64,000 nucleotides of DNA, taken from NCBI GenBank assembly GCA_945881945.1, contig CAMCVO010000001.1:78819-142818 (forward strand), given 5' to 3'. Below the pieces are notes generated by a model. That model was not told where the DNA came from and made no database searches. It saw only the letters and a list, made by a program, of their open reading frames with translations. Position 1 is the stretch's first letter; every line of letters starts with the position of its first letter. This stretch comes from Bifidobacterium breve (GTDB lineage Bacteria > Actinomycetota > Actinomycetes > Nanopelagicales > Nanopelagicaceae). Positions 9,575 through 17,511 of the stretch are shown one piece after another. The position numbers were made by a program, and so were the translations under genes.

Positions 9575-12500
9575 CAATTAAGTACTCCGCACTTGAGATT
9601 GCAAAGAAAATATCTGCAATAGATCCTGCCTTTAGAGTGCCAACTGCTGAACAGATTCCAATTATTGAATCGCCCCTTACCCCAGCAGTGGTGATTGCAG
9701 GTGCTGGCTCTGGCAAAACTGAAACAATGAGTCAGCGCGTTTTATTCTTAGTAGCAAATTCAATTATTACTCCTAATCAATTATTAGGTTTAACCTTTAC
9801 TAGAAAGGCAGCTGGTGAGTTAGGAAAACGAGTTAAGTACCGACTTCGTCAATTGAAAAAGGCAGGTTTGTTACCAGATCATTTAGATGAGTCTGAGTTA
9901 ACTGTCTCTACCTATCACTCCTACGCCGGTAAAGTATTAGCAGATCATGCAATTCGAATCGGCATCGATGCTGATGCAGATCCAATTGGTGAGGCAGCAG
10001 CTTGGCAGATCGCCTTTGAAGAGGTGACTAGATTTTCTGGTAATGATTTACCAATCAATGGCTCAACTGCTTCTGTTGTGCAAGAGGTGATGGATTTATC
10101 AACTGGTCTAGCTGAAAATGATCGAAGCGCTGAGGAGATCATTGATTACACCCAAAAATTACTTTCCCAAATCTCACAATTTAGCGACCGCCAAACCATA
10201 CCTGTTGTTGAGTTTAAAGAGGAGCTAAAGCAGCGGCTTGCGATTTTGCCAATAGTTGCCGCCTTTGATCATCGGCGAAAAGAAAGTGGCTTATTAACCT
10301 TTAATGATCATATGTCTATCGCTGCCAGATTAGTTAGCCAAAGTAAGGCAAGCCATAGTGATGATATCGGTGAGATTGAACGAGGTAAGTACAAGGTGGT
10401 ACTACTAGATGAGTACCAAGATACTTCCTTTAATCAAATCAAATTTCTATCAAATCTTTATGGCAATAATCATCCAGTAACAGCAGTTGGTGACCCTAAT
10501 CAGGCTATCTATGGCTGGCGCAGTGCTAGCTCTGAAACTCTAGATACCTTTTCACAATCTTTTAATAGTAAAGCATTGCGATTTAATTTATTAACTACTT
10601 GGCGAAATGATCATGCGGTATTAGATCTTGCTAATGTGGTAATTGATCAAATCTCAACTGAAAAACAGATAGCGAAATTAACCGCTCGGCCTAATGCTAA
10701 AACAGGTGAGGTAATTTGCGCTGTCTATGAAACACAGGCTCAAGAGGGTTCAGAGATAGCTGCATATTTTGCTACAAAATGGTTTGAAAAAGAGCGGGAG
10801 AATCTACCTGCTGATAAGAAATCAACCTTTGCAGTATTAGTTAGAAGTAGGTCTCAGATTGATTTGATTCAATCGGCCTTCAACGAATTAAATATTCCAA
10901 CTGATGTAGTTGGTGTTGGTGGCTTGATTAATACACCAGAGGTGGCTGACATCATTGCCCTCCTTCGCACCTTGACGATGCCTGAGTCTGGCACTGCGCT
11001 AATGAGGTTATTAACTGGTCCCCATTTAAATCTTGGGGCCAGAGATCTAATGGCGTTAGGTAGTTTTACAAAAGCTTTTGCTAGAGATAATGATTTCTCA
11101 AGGGGTGCGCAGTTAAAGCAAGCACTTGAGGAGGATATTGAGGTAGTTGCAACAGCAGATGAGTTTGCTACTGGCTCCATTATTGAATCATTAGAGCAAT
11201 TACTAATACTTACCCCTGCGCAATTAAACATGTATCAAAAAACACCAGAATTTAGTGCAGAAGGATTAGCTAGATTAAGAAAATTCTCACTCTCACTTCG
11301 TTCACTGCGCCGTAATCTAAATGGTTCGATAACTGAGGCAATTATTGAGGCCTCGCAGTTTTTATCTTTAGACACTGAAGTTTTAGTAAGGGATGGCTGG
11401 CAAAATGGCCGAAGAAATATTGATCGCTTCTTAGATGAGGCGGCAAGGTTTCAGAAAAATGGCGGTGGCTTATTTAACTTCTTGCAATGGCTAAAGATTG
11501 CCCAAGATGCTGAAGGCGGCCTTAAGCCAGCTGAGGTTGATGTTAGAAGTGATGCAGTTCAGATATTAACCATCCATGCGGCAAAGGGTGCTGAATGGGA
11601 TTATGTTGCGATACCAGGTTTAGCTGAGAAAAACTTTCCAAATATTGGTAAAAAATCAGATAACTGGATTACAAATGCCGGCAGTATTCCAGTGAGTATG
11701 CGTGGTGATTATCAGCAACTACCTTCAATTAACTTTGATAACTTTTCAACAAATAAAAATTTAAAGGATGGAATTGAAAGCTTTAGTGATCAATGGAAAT
11801 CTCGCAAGGCAATGGAGGAGATGCGTCTGGCATATGTGGCTATTACCCGAGCAAAGCAGGGATTAATTTGCACTACCTCTCACTTTAGAACTGGTGAAAA
11901 TGCGGTAGCGCCAAGTCGATTATTTCAACTATTTGCTAATGCGCTAGGAAGTATTCCAGGTGGCAAGGTAATTGCTGATGAACTAATTCCAGCTGGCATT
12001 AATCCAATGAAGGAAAATCCAATTACTGCTTACTGGCCAAGCCAAAGTAAAGAGGTAACAAAACTACGCGAAGTAGCTTCAGTAGTTGAAGTCAGTGAAC
12101 CCTTTACTAAAAATGAGGTTGAACAGATAATAAAAAGCTCAGCAGATGAGGAGAAGGTTAGTTTATTGACCGATTTAGGGATGATAATTAATGAGATTCA
12201 ATCTAAAAGTAGTAAGCAAAATATTGTTTTACCAACTCGATTATCAGTATCAACGCTGCTCTATCTTGCAAATGATCCACAGGAATTAGCACTTAGGTTA
12301 AGAAGACCAATGCCAAATCACATTGATAAATACGCAAGGCGTGGAACAGAGTTTCACCTATGGCTTGAAAATCACTTTAAGCACCCATCTTTGATCTCAA
12401 TGGATGAGTTATTTAATAATGATTTATCAAGTGATCTCATGCAGGATGCACCCCTTGATAAGTTACAAAATGCCTGGCTGAGTAGTGATTGGGCTAATCG

Positions 12501-12831
12501 AGAGCCCGTTGCTGTTGAGGTTGGATTTGAAACCATGATTGATACCACGCTAATTCGAGGAAGAATTGATGCGGTGTATCAGACAACTGCTGATCATTAT
12601 GAGGTTGTGGATTGGAAAACTGGAAAGGTTAAATCAGGGCAGGATCTACAAACTGCTGCAATTCAACTTGCCATGTATCGACTGGCCTATTCAAAACTTA
12701 AGAGTGTGCCAATCGAAAATATTTCAGCAGCTTTTCATTATGTAATTGATAATGAAACAGTTAGACCAGCTGATATTTTGAATGAATCAGAGTTGATTGG
12801 CTTGGTCAGCAAAATTCCAATTCAGATCTGA
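9571..12831 (+). CDS. adnB: AdnB-type helicase-nuclease subunit
   Basis: A 1086-residue UvrD/RecB-like protein and partner of the upstream gene. Intact motor motifs are visible: GAGSGKTETM (about 43-52), LLDEYQDTSFNQ (about 279-290), GDPNQAIYGWRSA, LTIHAAKGAEWDYV and YVAITRAKQGL. The C-terminal nuclease has RGRIDAVYQ and VVDWKTGK near 1013-1020, followed by QLAMYRLAY. The full motif set suggests this subunit is the active translocase of the dimer, as reported for mycobacterial AdnB. It starts inside the last codons of adnA, which suggests coupled translation and balanced stoichiometry. Its 3' end overlaps the convergent EEP gene by 10 bases. Confidence 0.9.
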   Translation: MTIKYSALEIAKKISAIDPAFRVPTAEQIPIIESPLTPAVVIAGAGSGKTETMSQRVLFLVANSIITPNQLLGLTFTRKAAGELGKRVKYRLRQLKKAGLLPDHLDESELTVSTYHSYAGKVLADHAIRIGIDADADPIGEAAAWQIAFEEVTRFSGNDLPINGSTASVVQEVMDLSTGLAENDRSAEEIIDYTQKLLSQISQFSDRQTIPVVEFKEELKQRLAILPIVAAFDHRRKESGLLTFNDHMSIAARLVSQSKASHSDDIGEIERGKYKVVLLDEYQDTSFNQIKFLSNLYGNNHPVTAVGDPNQAIYGWRSASSETLDTFSQSFNSKALRFNLLTTWRNDHAVLDLANVVIDQISTEKQIAKLTARPNAKTGEVICAVYETQAQEGSEIAAYFATKWFEKERENLPADKKSTFAVLVRSRSQIDLIQSAFNELNIPTDVVGVGGLINTPEVADIIALLRTLTMPESGTALMRLLTGPHLNLGARDLMALGSFTKAFARDNDFSRGAQLKQALEEDIEVVATADEFATGSIIESLEQLLILTPAQLNMYQKTPEFSAEGLARLRKFSLSLRSLRRNLNGSITEAIIEASQFLSLDTEVLVRDGWQNGRRNIDRFLDEAARFQKNGGGLFNFLQWLKIAQDAEGGLKPAEVDVRSDAVQILTIHAAKGAEWDYVAIPGLAEKNFPNIGKKSDNWITNAGSIPVSMRGDYQQLPSINFDNFSTNKNLKDGIESFSDQWKSRKAMEEMRLAYVAITRAKQGLICTTSHFRTGENAVAPSRLFQLFANALGSIPGGKVIADELIPAGINPMKENPITAYWPSQSKEVTKLREVASVVEVSEPFTKNEVEQIIKSSADEEKVSLLTDLGMIINEIQSKSSKQNIVLPTRLSVSTLLYLANDPQELALRLRRPMPNHIDKYARRGTEFHLWLENHFKHPSLISMDELFNNDLSSDLMQDAPLDKLQNAWLSSDWANREPVAVEVGFETMIDTTLIRGRIDAVYQTTADHYEVVDWKTGKVKSGQDLQTAAIQLAMYRLAYSKLKSVPIENISAAFHYVIDNETVRPADILNESELIGLVSKIPIQI

Positions 12832-13649
12832 ATCTCTACCCCAAGTGGGGTGTGATCTGATATTCCAGTGGCAGTTGATTTAATCGGTTTAATACTTGAA
12901 ATACTTTTAAGCTCACTTTTACGAAGCATGATGTAATCAAATTGAATCTTTGGTTTCCAACTTGGATATGTAGCTTGAGAGATTAATGATTTAAAACCAC
13001 TCAATTTACTTGGTAAATTTGCCGGAAGGTTTAAATCACCAGTTAGCAAAGCTAATCCAGGTAGTTTTCTTAGATATGAAGAGAGCTTATTTAATTGAAA
13101 CACATTCACGCCAGGCACAAAGGAGAGGTGAGTCGTTGCAATTGTGTATCCATTTTCAAGTTCGGCGATTAGTGCAACTCTTGGCTCATCTTTTACGTAG
13201 ATAAACCTAACTCCTTTTCCATTATTTTTAGGAATTAGTAGTGGCATTCCTACGATAGATCTTCCTAGTTTTTTAACGTAGAGCTTTTTAATTGGCCAAT
13301 TAGTAGCAAGAGCAATTCCATAACTTGCCTTAGGATTTTTATCTAGAGAGCTTTGGGTGATAATTGAATTTTTTAAATCTTTAACACTGCGCCATTTCTC
13401 ACCTGGTGTTCCAATTAAAGTTGGTAGGTATGCCCAATACTTAAGTTGCATGCTTTGAGCAACCAACTTGGTCTGATTAGTTAGTTCAGATCTTGATTGA
13501 AAGTAATCCACCTCTTGTAGAGCTATGAAATTTGGTTGTAATTCATCTGCAACTCTTTTAGCTGCACTTACTAGCTCTGCCTGCCAATCTTGCGAGTTAG
13601 TTGGTGGGATTTTCTGGCCATGTAAAAGATTCCATGAGATCACTCTCAT
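12822..13649 (-). CDS. Endonuclease/exonuclease/phosphatase (EEP) family protein
   Basis: The protein begins MRVISWNLLHGQ, the usual EEP opening; an in-frame ATG at 13673 would add eight residues, and neither start has a good ribosome site. Later blocks ALQEVDYF (metal-binding Glu), IATTHLSF, LLTGDLNLP and ISDHTPLGVEI give the catalytic Asp, Asn and His of the DNase I-like fold. About 275 residues with no signal peptide, so it should act in the cytoplasm. The family contains nucleases and phosphodiesterases, and the substrate cannot be told from sequence. It lies antisense between adnB and nudC, inside an otherwise co-directional repair block. Confidence 0.8.
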   Translation of the reverse strand: MRVISWNLLHGQKIPPTNSQDWQAELVSAAKRVADELQPNFIALQEVDYFQSRSELTNQTKLVAQSMQLKYWAYLPTLIGTPGEKWRSVKDLKNSIITQSSLDKNPKASYGIALATNWPIKKLYVKKLGRSIVGMPLLIPKNNGKGVRFIYVKDEPRVALIAELENGYTIATTHLSFVPGVNVFQLNKLSSYLRKLPGLALLTGDLNLPANLPSKLSGFKSLISQATYPSWKPKIQFDYIMLRKSELKSISSIKPIKSTATGISDHTPLGVEIQI

Positions 13650-13698
13650 CCTTTGAGCGGGGGCGACAACCATGACGACAGGCTAGTAGGGTCAGACG

Positions 13699-14619
13699 GT
13701 GATGGCACCGCATAAACCACTAAATCTTCCATTGGCAGCAGCTGAGGTCGATCGTGCTGCCCATTTACGCAGTGATCTGACTTATTTAAATTCAGCTTGG
13801 GCGCAGGCATCAATTCTTTTATTTTCAGATGAAAAATTTGCCACTGAAAAAGATCAACTTCTTTTCACCGCTGGACAATCATTGGGTACTTATCAAGATC
13901 AAAGTGATTACTTCTTGGGGGTTAAGGATTCAAAACCATTTTTTGTTCGCCACTTAACAAGTGATCACGGCTTAAGTAATGAGTTCAAAACTTTGCGCGA
14001 GGTGGGTGCTTTTTTATCAGCGCGAGATATTGGATTGGCAGTTCATGCCCAAGGGCTTGCTAATTGGCATAAAAAACATCCAAGATGCGCCATATGTGGT
14101 GAAAAAACAGTTGTGGTGTTAGCAGGAGCGGTAAGAAGATGTCCGGCAGATCAGAGTGAGCATTACCCACGCACTGATAGCGCGATAATTGTTTTGGTAA
14201 AAGATGATCAAGATCGAGTCTTGTTGGGCAGACAAAAGGTTTGGCCAAAAAATAGATTTTCAACCTTTGCCGGCTTTGTCGAGCCGGGTGAATCATTTGA
14301 AAATTGTGTCACTCGAGAGGTAATGGAGGAGGCAGGGGTAAAACTAAAAGAGATTAATTATCTTGGCTCCCAACCTTGGCCATTTCCGGCATCATTAATG
14401 ATTGCATTTGAGGCAATAACTACTACACCTGAATTAGCTCGCCCTGATGGTGAGGAGATTGAGGAGATTCGCTGGTTTACTCGAGATGAGATGAAGAGTG
14501 CGATTGCTGAAAAAACTTTAATTCTCCCTCTTGAAATTAGTGTGGCCAGGCAGATGATTAAAGCTTGGTATGGAAAAGGTGCTGAAACTGATTTAGTTGG
14601 TAATCAATCATGGCGATAG
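13699..14619 (+). CDS. nudC: NAD(+) diphosphatase NudC-type Nudix hydrolase
   Basis: A 306-residue NudC-like protein that cleaves NAD(H) to NMN(H) and AMP and may decap NAD-capped RNA. A zinc ribbon (CAICG near 131-135 and a later Cys in RRCPADQSEHYPR) precedes the Nudix domain with GFVEPGESFENCVTREVMEEAGV-type spacing: G, E, REVMEEAG residues are all present. The downstream SQPWPFPASLM block is the NudC subfamily mark. The start may be GTG 13699 or ATG 13702. The stop overlaps uvrD2 by 10 bases, so these two are coupled. Confidence 0.93.
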   Translation: MMAPHKPLNLPLAAAEVDRAAHLRSDLTYLNSAWAQASILLFSDEKFATEKDQLLFTAGQSLGTYQDQSDYFLGVKDSKPFFVRHLTSDHGLSNEFKTLREVGAFLSARDIGLAVHAQGLANWHKKHPRCAICGEKTVVVLAGAVRRCPADQSEHYPRTDSAIIVLVKDDQDRVLLGRQKVWPKNRFSTFAGFVEPGESFENCVTREVMEEAGVKLKEINYLGSQPWPFPASLMIAFEAITTTPELARPDGEEIEEIRWFTRDEMKSAIAEKTLILPLEISVARQMIKAWYGKGAETDLVGNQSWR

Positions 14620-16253
14620 ATGATGCCGCAATATTGGCGCAGCTAGATCCAGATCAACTTGCTGTAGTAAAAGCTATTACTGGTCCTGTTTGTGTAATTG
14701 CAGGTGCTGGCACAGGAAAAACCCGAGTAATTACCAATCGAATTGCATATGCAATCAACTCTGGCGTTACAGATCCCACAAAGGTTTTAGCACTTACCTT
14801 CACCGCAAAAGCAGCTGGTGAGATGCGTGCAAGATTGCGCTCCCTTGGTGTGCCAAATGCCACAGCTAGAACCTTTCACTCAGCTGCACTTAAACAACTT
14901 TTGTATTTTTGGCCCTACGCATTTGGTGGCCAATTTCCATCGCTATTAACCACAAAATCTGGATTTATCAGTCAAGCAATTACAAGGGCAGAGGTAGCAA
15001 TTCCTGCCCAGGTAAATGCACTTCGCGAAATAGCAAGTGAAATTGAGTGGGCAAAGGTTCTTGAGATCTCTCCAGATAATTACCAAGAAGAGGCGATTGC
15101 TAATAATCGATTAGTTAGGTTGCCTAATAGCAAAGGTGAATCTGAAAATCTCTCCATGGTTGCCCAAGTTTATGAAGCTTATGAATCATTAAAAAAACAG
15201 GAGCGCACCTTAGATTTTGAGGATGTCTTACTGCTAACTGTTGGAATGTTAGAGGAGGATCGTGGAGTTCGAGAGCGGATACAAGATCAGTATCGCTACT
15301 TCACCGTGGATGAGTATCAAGATGTCTCACCCCTGCAACAGCGATTACTTAATCTTTGGCTGGGAAATCGTCAGGAGATCTGCGTTGTGGGTGATGCGGC
15401 CCAAACTATTTACTCATTTGCCGGAGCTACCTCAAACTTCTTACTTAACTTCCAAAATAGATTTCCTAATGCACAAGTTTTTCGACTATCTCGTGGGTAT
15501 CGCTCCACCCCTGAGATCATCAATACCGCTAACTCCATTTTGCAGGCTGCAAATCTAGTTTCAGATCATGGCAGTCAGCTGCAATCTGTAAATGCCCATG
15601 GCGATAAACCAGTTGTAAATGGATTTAATACCTCCCAGGATGAGATCTCATATGTGGCCTCTGAGGTGGCAAGGTGTATTTCACAAGGGGTTTATTCCTC
15701 TGACATTGCAGTATTGGCTAGAACTAATGCTCAACTAGATCAGGTAAAGGCAGCATTAAATAATGCCAAGATCCCAAGTCAGATTAGATCCGGTGAGCGA
15801 TTTTTTGATCGCACCGATGTTCGGGATGTTATGCGAATTATTAGAAGCGCCTCAGTTTTGCCCTCTGAAGGTGGGGATTGGTACTCCGATTTAGTAGCTG
15901 TTTTAAGACCCTTTGGCGAGGCAGATTTTGTGATCGCATTTTTAAGGTTAGCAAAGAGCATTCAAGAAAATGGTGGAACAAATATGCGTGCATTTTTGCG
16001 TGAGATTGAGGATCGATCTGAACAAAACAATCCACCAACCTTGCCCGGGGTTACCTTGGCAACTCTGCATGCAGCCAAAGGGTTGGAGTGGAGTCAACTA
16101 TTTTTAATTGGGGTTTCAGATGGGGTGCTACCAATGGGTAATGATTTAAATGAGGAGCGCAGGTTGTTTTATGTGGGAGTTACGCGGGCAAAGGAGCGAA
16201 TTCAAATTACCTATGCCGGCAAACCCAGCGTATTTCTAGCCCATTTTAATTAA
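14610..16253 (+). CDS. uvrD2: UvrD2-like superfamily 1 DNA helicase, short form
   Basis: A 547-residue 3'-5' helicase. It shows AGAGTGKTRV (Walker A, about 32-41), VDEYQDVSPLQQR (motif II), GDAAQTIYSFAGA (motif III), TLHAAKGLEWSQL and FYVGVTRAKERI (motif VI). Its place after nudC and before whiB7 matches UvrD2 of mycobacteria. The protein ends about 20 residues after motif VI, so it lacks the HRDC and tetracysteine domains that bring mycobacterial UvrD2 to about 700 residues. It should unwind DNA during repair; loss of the accessory domains may alter its substrate range. Confidence 0.88.
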   Translation: MAIDDAAILAQLDPDQLAVVKAITGPVCVIAGAGTGKTRVITNRIAYAINSGVTDPTKVLALTFTAKAAGEMRARLRSLGVPNATARTFHSAALKQLLYFWPYAFGGQFPSLLTTKSGFISQAITRAEVAIPAQVNALREIASEIEWAKVLEISPDNYQEEAIANNRLVRLPNSKGESENLSMVAQVYEAYESLKKQERTLDFEDVLLLTVGMLEEDRGVRERIQDQYRYFTVDEYQDVSPLQQRLLNLWLGNRQEICVVGDAAQTIYSFAGATSNFLLNFQNRFPNAQVFRLSRGYRSTPEIINTANSILQAANLVSDHGSQLQSVNAHGDKPVVNGFNTSQDEISYVASEVARCISQGVYSSDIAVLARTNAQLDQVKAALNNAKIPSQIRSGERFFDRTDVRDVMRIIRSASVLPSEGGDWYSDLVAVLRPFGEADFVIAFLRLAKSIQENGGTNMRAFLREIEDRSEQNNPPTLPGVTLATLHAAKGLEWSQLFLIGVSDGVLPMGNDLNEERRLFYVGVTRAKERIQITYAGKPSVFLAHFN

Positions 16254-16254
16254 G

Positions 16255-16284
16255 TTGCATCAAAGATAGTTGATGCCTTACTCT
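16255..16284 (+). promoter_or_regulatory. Candidate promoter of the whiB7 leader
   Basis: TTGCAT at 16255-16260 and TACTCT at 16279-16284 are 18 bases apart, with an A/T-rich stretch just upstream. The predicted start falls at or near the ATG at 16291, which would make the leader ORF leaderless. WhiB7 proteins are known to act with the housekeeping sigma factor at promoters with A/T-rich DNA beside the -35, so autoactivation is possible. Both hexamers are weak matches. Confidence 0.35.
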
Positions 16285-16290
16285 TGCCAA

Positions 16291-16470
16291 ATGGCAAAAG
16301 TAGTTAAATCAAATACAGCAGTTGCACCTATTGCAGCTACTGCTAATTGGTATGCCATCACATCAATCACGGCGAAATCTTCATATCGCTCAGATTGGTC
16401 AAATAAGCGCTCTAATAAGGGTTTTTATACCTTTACATCAGATCGCACCCCTGGGAGCTATATCGGCTAA
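16291..16470 (+). CDS. Putative leader ORF (uORF) of whiB7, 59 codons
   Basis: A short ORF begins MAKVVKSNTAVAP and ends SDRTPGSYIG, with its stop 16 bases before the base of a strong terminator stem. In-frame ATG 16273 and TTG 16270 would lengthen it slightly. It resembles no known protein family. Long whiB7/wblC leaders in mycobacteria and Streptomyces carry a uORF whose translation controls an intrinsic terminator, so position and spacing suggest the same job here: ribosome progress would set the fold of the RNA. The ATG sits in a small inverted repeat (16284-16297). It is rich in Ser, Thr, Lys and aromatic residues. Confidence 0.45.
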   Translation: MAKVVKSNTAVAPIAATANWYAITSITAKSSYRSDWSNKRSNKGFYTFTSDRTPGSYIG

Positions 16471-16492
16471 GGTCGAGATAGAAGCCAAGGGG
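16448..16492 (+). promoter_or_regulatory. Candidate antiterminator pairing in the whiB7 leader
   Basis: CCCCTGGG at 16448-16455, inside the last codons of the leader ORF, can pair with CCAAGGGG at 16485-16492 with a single mismatch. The second element is also the 5' foot of the terminator stem, so the two structures exclude each other. A ribosome finishing the ORF would cover the first element and let the terminator form; slow or arrested translation would free it. This is inference from base pairing only. Confidence 0.4.
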
Positions 16493-16528
16493 CCCGCGAA
16501 TCTAATGATTCGGGGCCCTTTTTCTTTT
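16487..16528 (+). terminator. Intrinsic terminator in the whiB7 leader (attenuator)
   Basis: Arms 16487-16502 and 16507-16521 form a GC-rich stem of about 15 pairs with a 4-base loop, one bulged G and one G-T wobble, followed by a T-rich run (16519-16528). It stands about 20 bases after the leader ORF stop and about 90 bases before whiB7. It may also end uvrD2 transcripts. Its location between a uORF and whiB7 points to attenuation. Confidence 0.85.
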
Positions 16529-16618
16529 ATCCAATAACTTCTAACCACCGCCAAATAACTGGCAAAGAAAAACCGCACCAAACTAAATGAAAGATAACCG
16601 AAAGGAAAGGTGAGAACG

Positions 16619-17086
16619 ATGACCGTTCTCTTCAGCGAACTACTTGTACCAGGTTGGGCACAAGGCCCAACTGCCAAAATTGGATTAGGTGATGTCACCT
16701 GGGCTTACGAGGATGCCCCAGTGATCTCCTACACCGATTACACCGCCAACTCAACAGCAAATATTGCTAACCAGAGTTATCAGGCAAAGGTGGCATACAA
16801 GCGCGCAGATAATCCTTTCGCACCTGATACAAATCAGGCTCCTAAGATTTCCAGCCTGCCCTGCCACTCGTCAGATCCTGAGCTCTTCTTCAGCGAGCAA
16901 GCGGCAGTTATCGCCCAAGCAAAGGCCTTATGTAGCAGCTGTCCAATGAAGGCTAAGTGTTTACAAGGCGCCCTTTCTAGGGCTGAACCTGTTGGGGTAT
17001 GGGGAGGAGAGTTATTTGATGAAGGTCAGGTAATTCAAAGCAAACGAAGCCCAGGCCGTCCAGCAAAGGTGGCACAAGCTAGTTAA
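16619..17086 (+). CDS. whiB7: WhiB7-type Fe-S transcriptional regulator
   Basis: A WhiB-family protein of 155 residues from ATG 16619. Four cluster cysteines are at about 82, 105, 108 and 114 (PCHSS, CSSC, CLQG), followed by VGVWGGE at about 125-131 and a basic C-terminal tail with PGRP at about 145-148, resembling the AT-hook of WhiB7. WhiB7 activates intrinsic antibiotic-resistance genes together with the primary sigma factor. The start was chosen because AAGGAAAGG lies 8 bases upstream; GTG 16610 is too close to it. The roughly 75 residues ahead of the first Cys are longer than usual. It follows uvrD2, as in mycobacteria. Confidence 0.85.
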   Translation: MTVLFSELLVPGWAQGPTAKIGLGDVTWAYEDAPVISYTDYTANSTANIANQSYQAKVAYKRADNPFAPDTNQAPKISSLPCHSSDPELFFSEQAAVIAQAKALCSSCPMKAKCLQGALSRAEPVGVWGGELFDEGQVIQSKRSPGRPAKVAQAS

Positions 17087-17130
17087 GTTTAAAAAGTTAA
17101 TTACAACTGTTAACTAGAAAGGGTTAACAA

Positions 17131-17171
17131 AAAAGCGGTGAGGTTGGTTTTTAACCGACCTCACCGCTTTT
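17131..17171. terminator. Bidirectional intrinsic terminator
   Basis: Arms 17131-17148 and 17154-17171 form an 18-pair stem with a 5-base loop and one G-T wobble. Runs of A and T flank it on both sides, so it can end whiB7 from the left and the convergent DUF5679 gene from the right. Confidence 0.93.
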
Positions 17172-17194
17172 ACTTTTGGTTACTTGCTTATTTA

Positions 17195-17353
17195 TTAAGC
17201 CTTACCAAGAATACGATTTACCTTTGTGCCACAAACTGGGCAGATTCCTTGTGCCATACGGCGACCAGAATCAGAGACCTTTACATGTCCTTCAAAGGAG
17301 CGCTTCTCTTTGCACTTAACGCAGTAAGCCTCACCCTTGTACTCTTCAGCCAT
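17195..17353 (-). CDS. DUF5679 zinc-ribbon protein, 52 residues
   Basis: The protein begins MAEEYKGEAYCVKCKEK and contains a second CPVCG pair, giving a four-cysteine zinc ribbon. Start 17353 is preceded by a strong GGAGG site; a longer reading frame exists upstream but has no support. It matches the small actinobacterial DUF5679 family, which has no known function. A role in binding RNA or ribosomes is only a guess from size and charge. It is convergent with whiB7 across a shared terminator. Confidence 0.82.
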   Translation of the reverse strand: MAEEYKGEAYCVKCKEKRSFEGHVKVSDSGRRMAQGICPVCGTKVNRILGKA

Positions 17354-17511
17354 TTTCTTCCTCCATCCGCCGCACTCTAGGGAGCATGCTGGCAAGTTCC
17401 GGCATGTGAGTACGAATAGCAACACCATACCCCTTGTGGTGCGCTCAGTTGGGGTTTTCCACGCTTAAAATCCTAAATATTAAGTCAAAAGGTTAGAAAT
17501 GAGGGGTAAAA

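Noticed and set aside
16284..16297. Small inverted repeat as a uvrD2 terminator
   Set aside because: The stem is six pairs with almost no loop and no T run follows; the stronger terminator is at 16487.
16438..16698. An 86-codon minus-strand frame across the whiB7 leader terminator
   Set aside because: It crosses the terminator and the whiB7 start, with no ribosome site; a by-product of the leader sequence.
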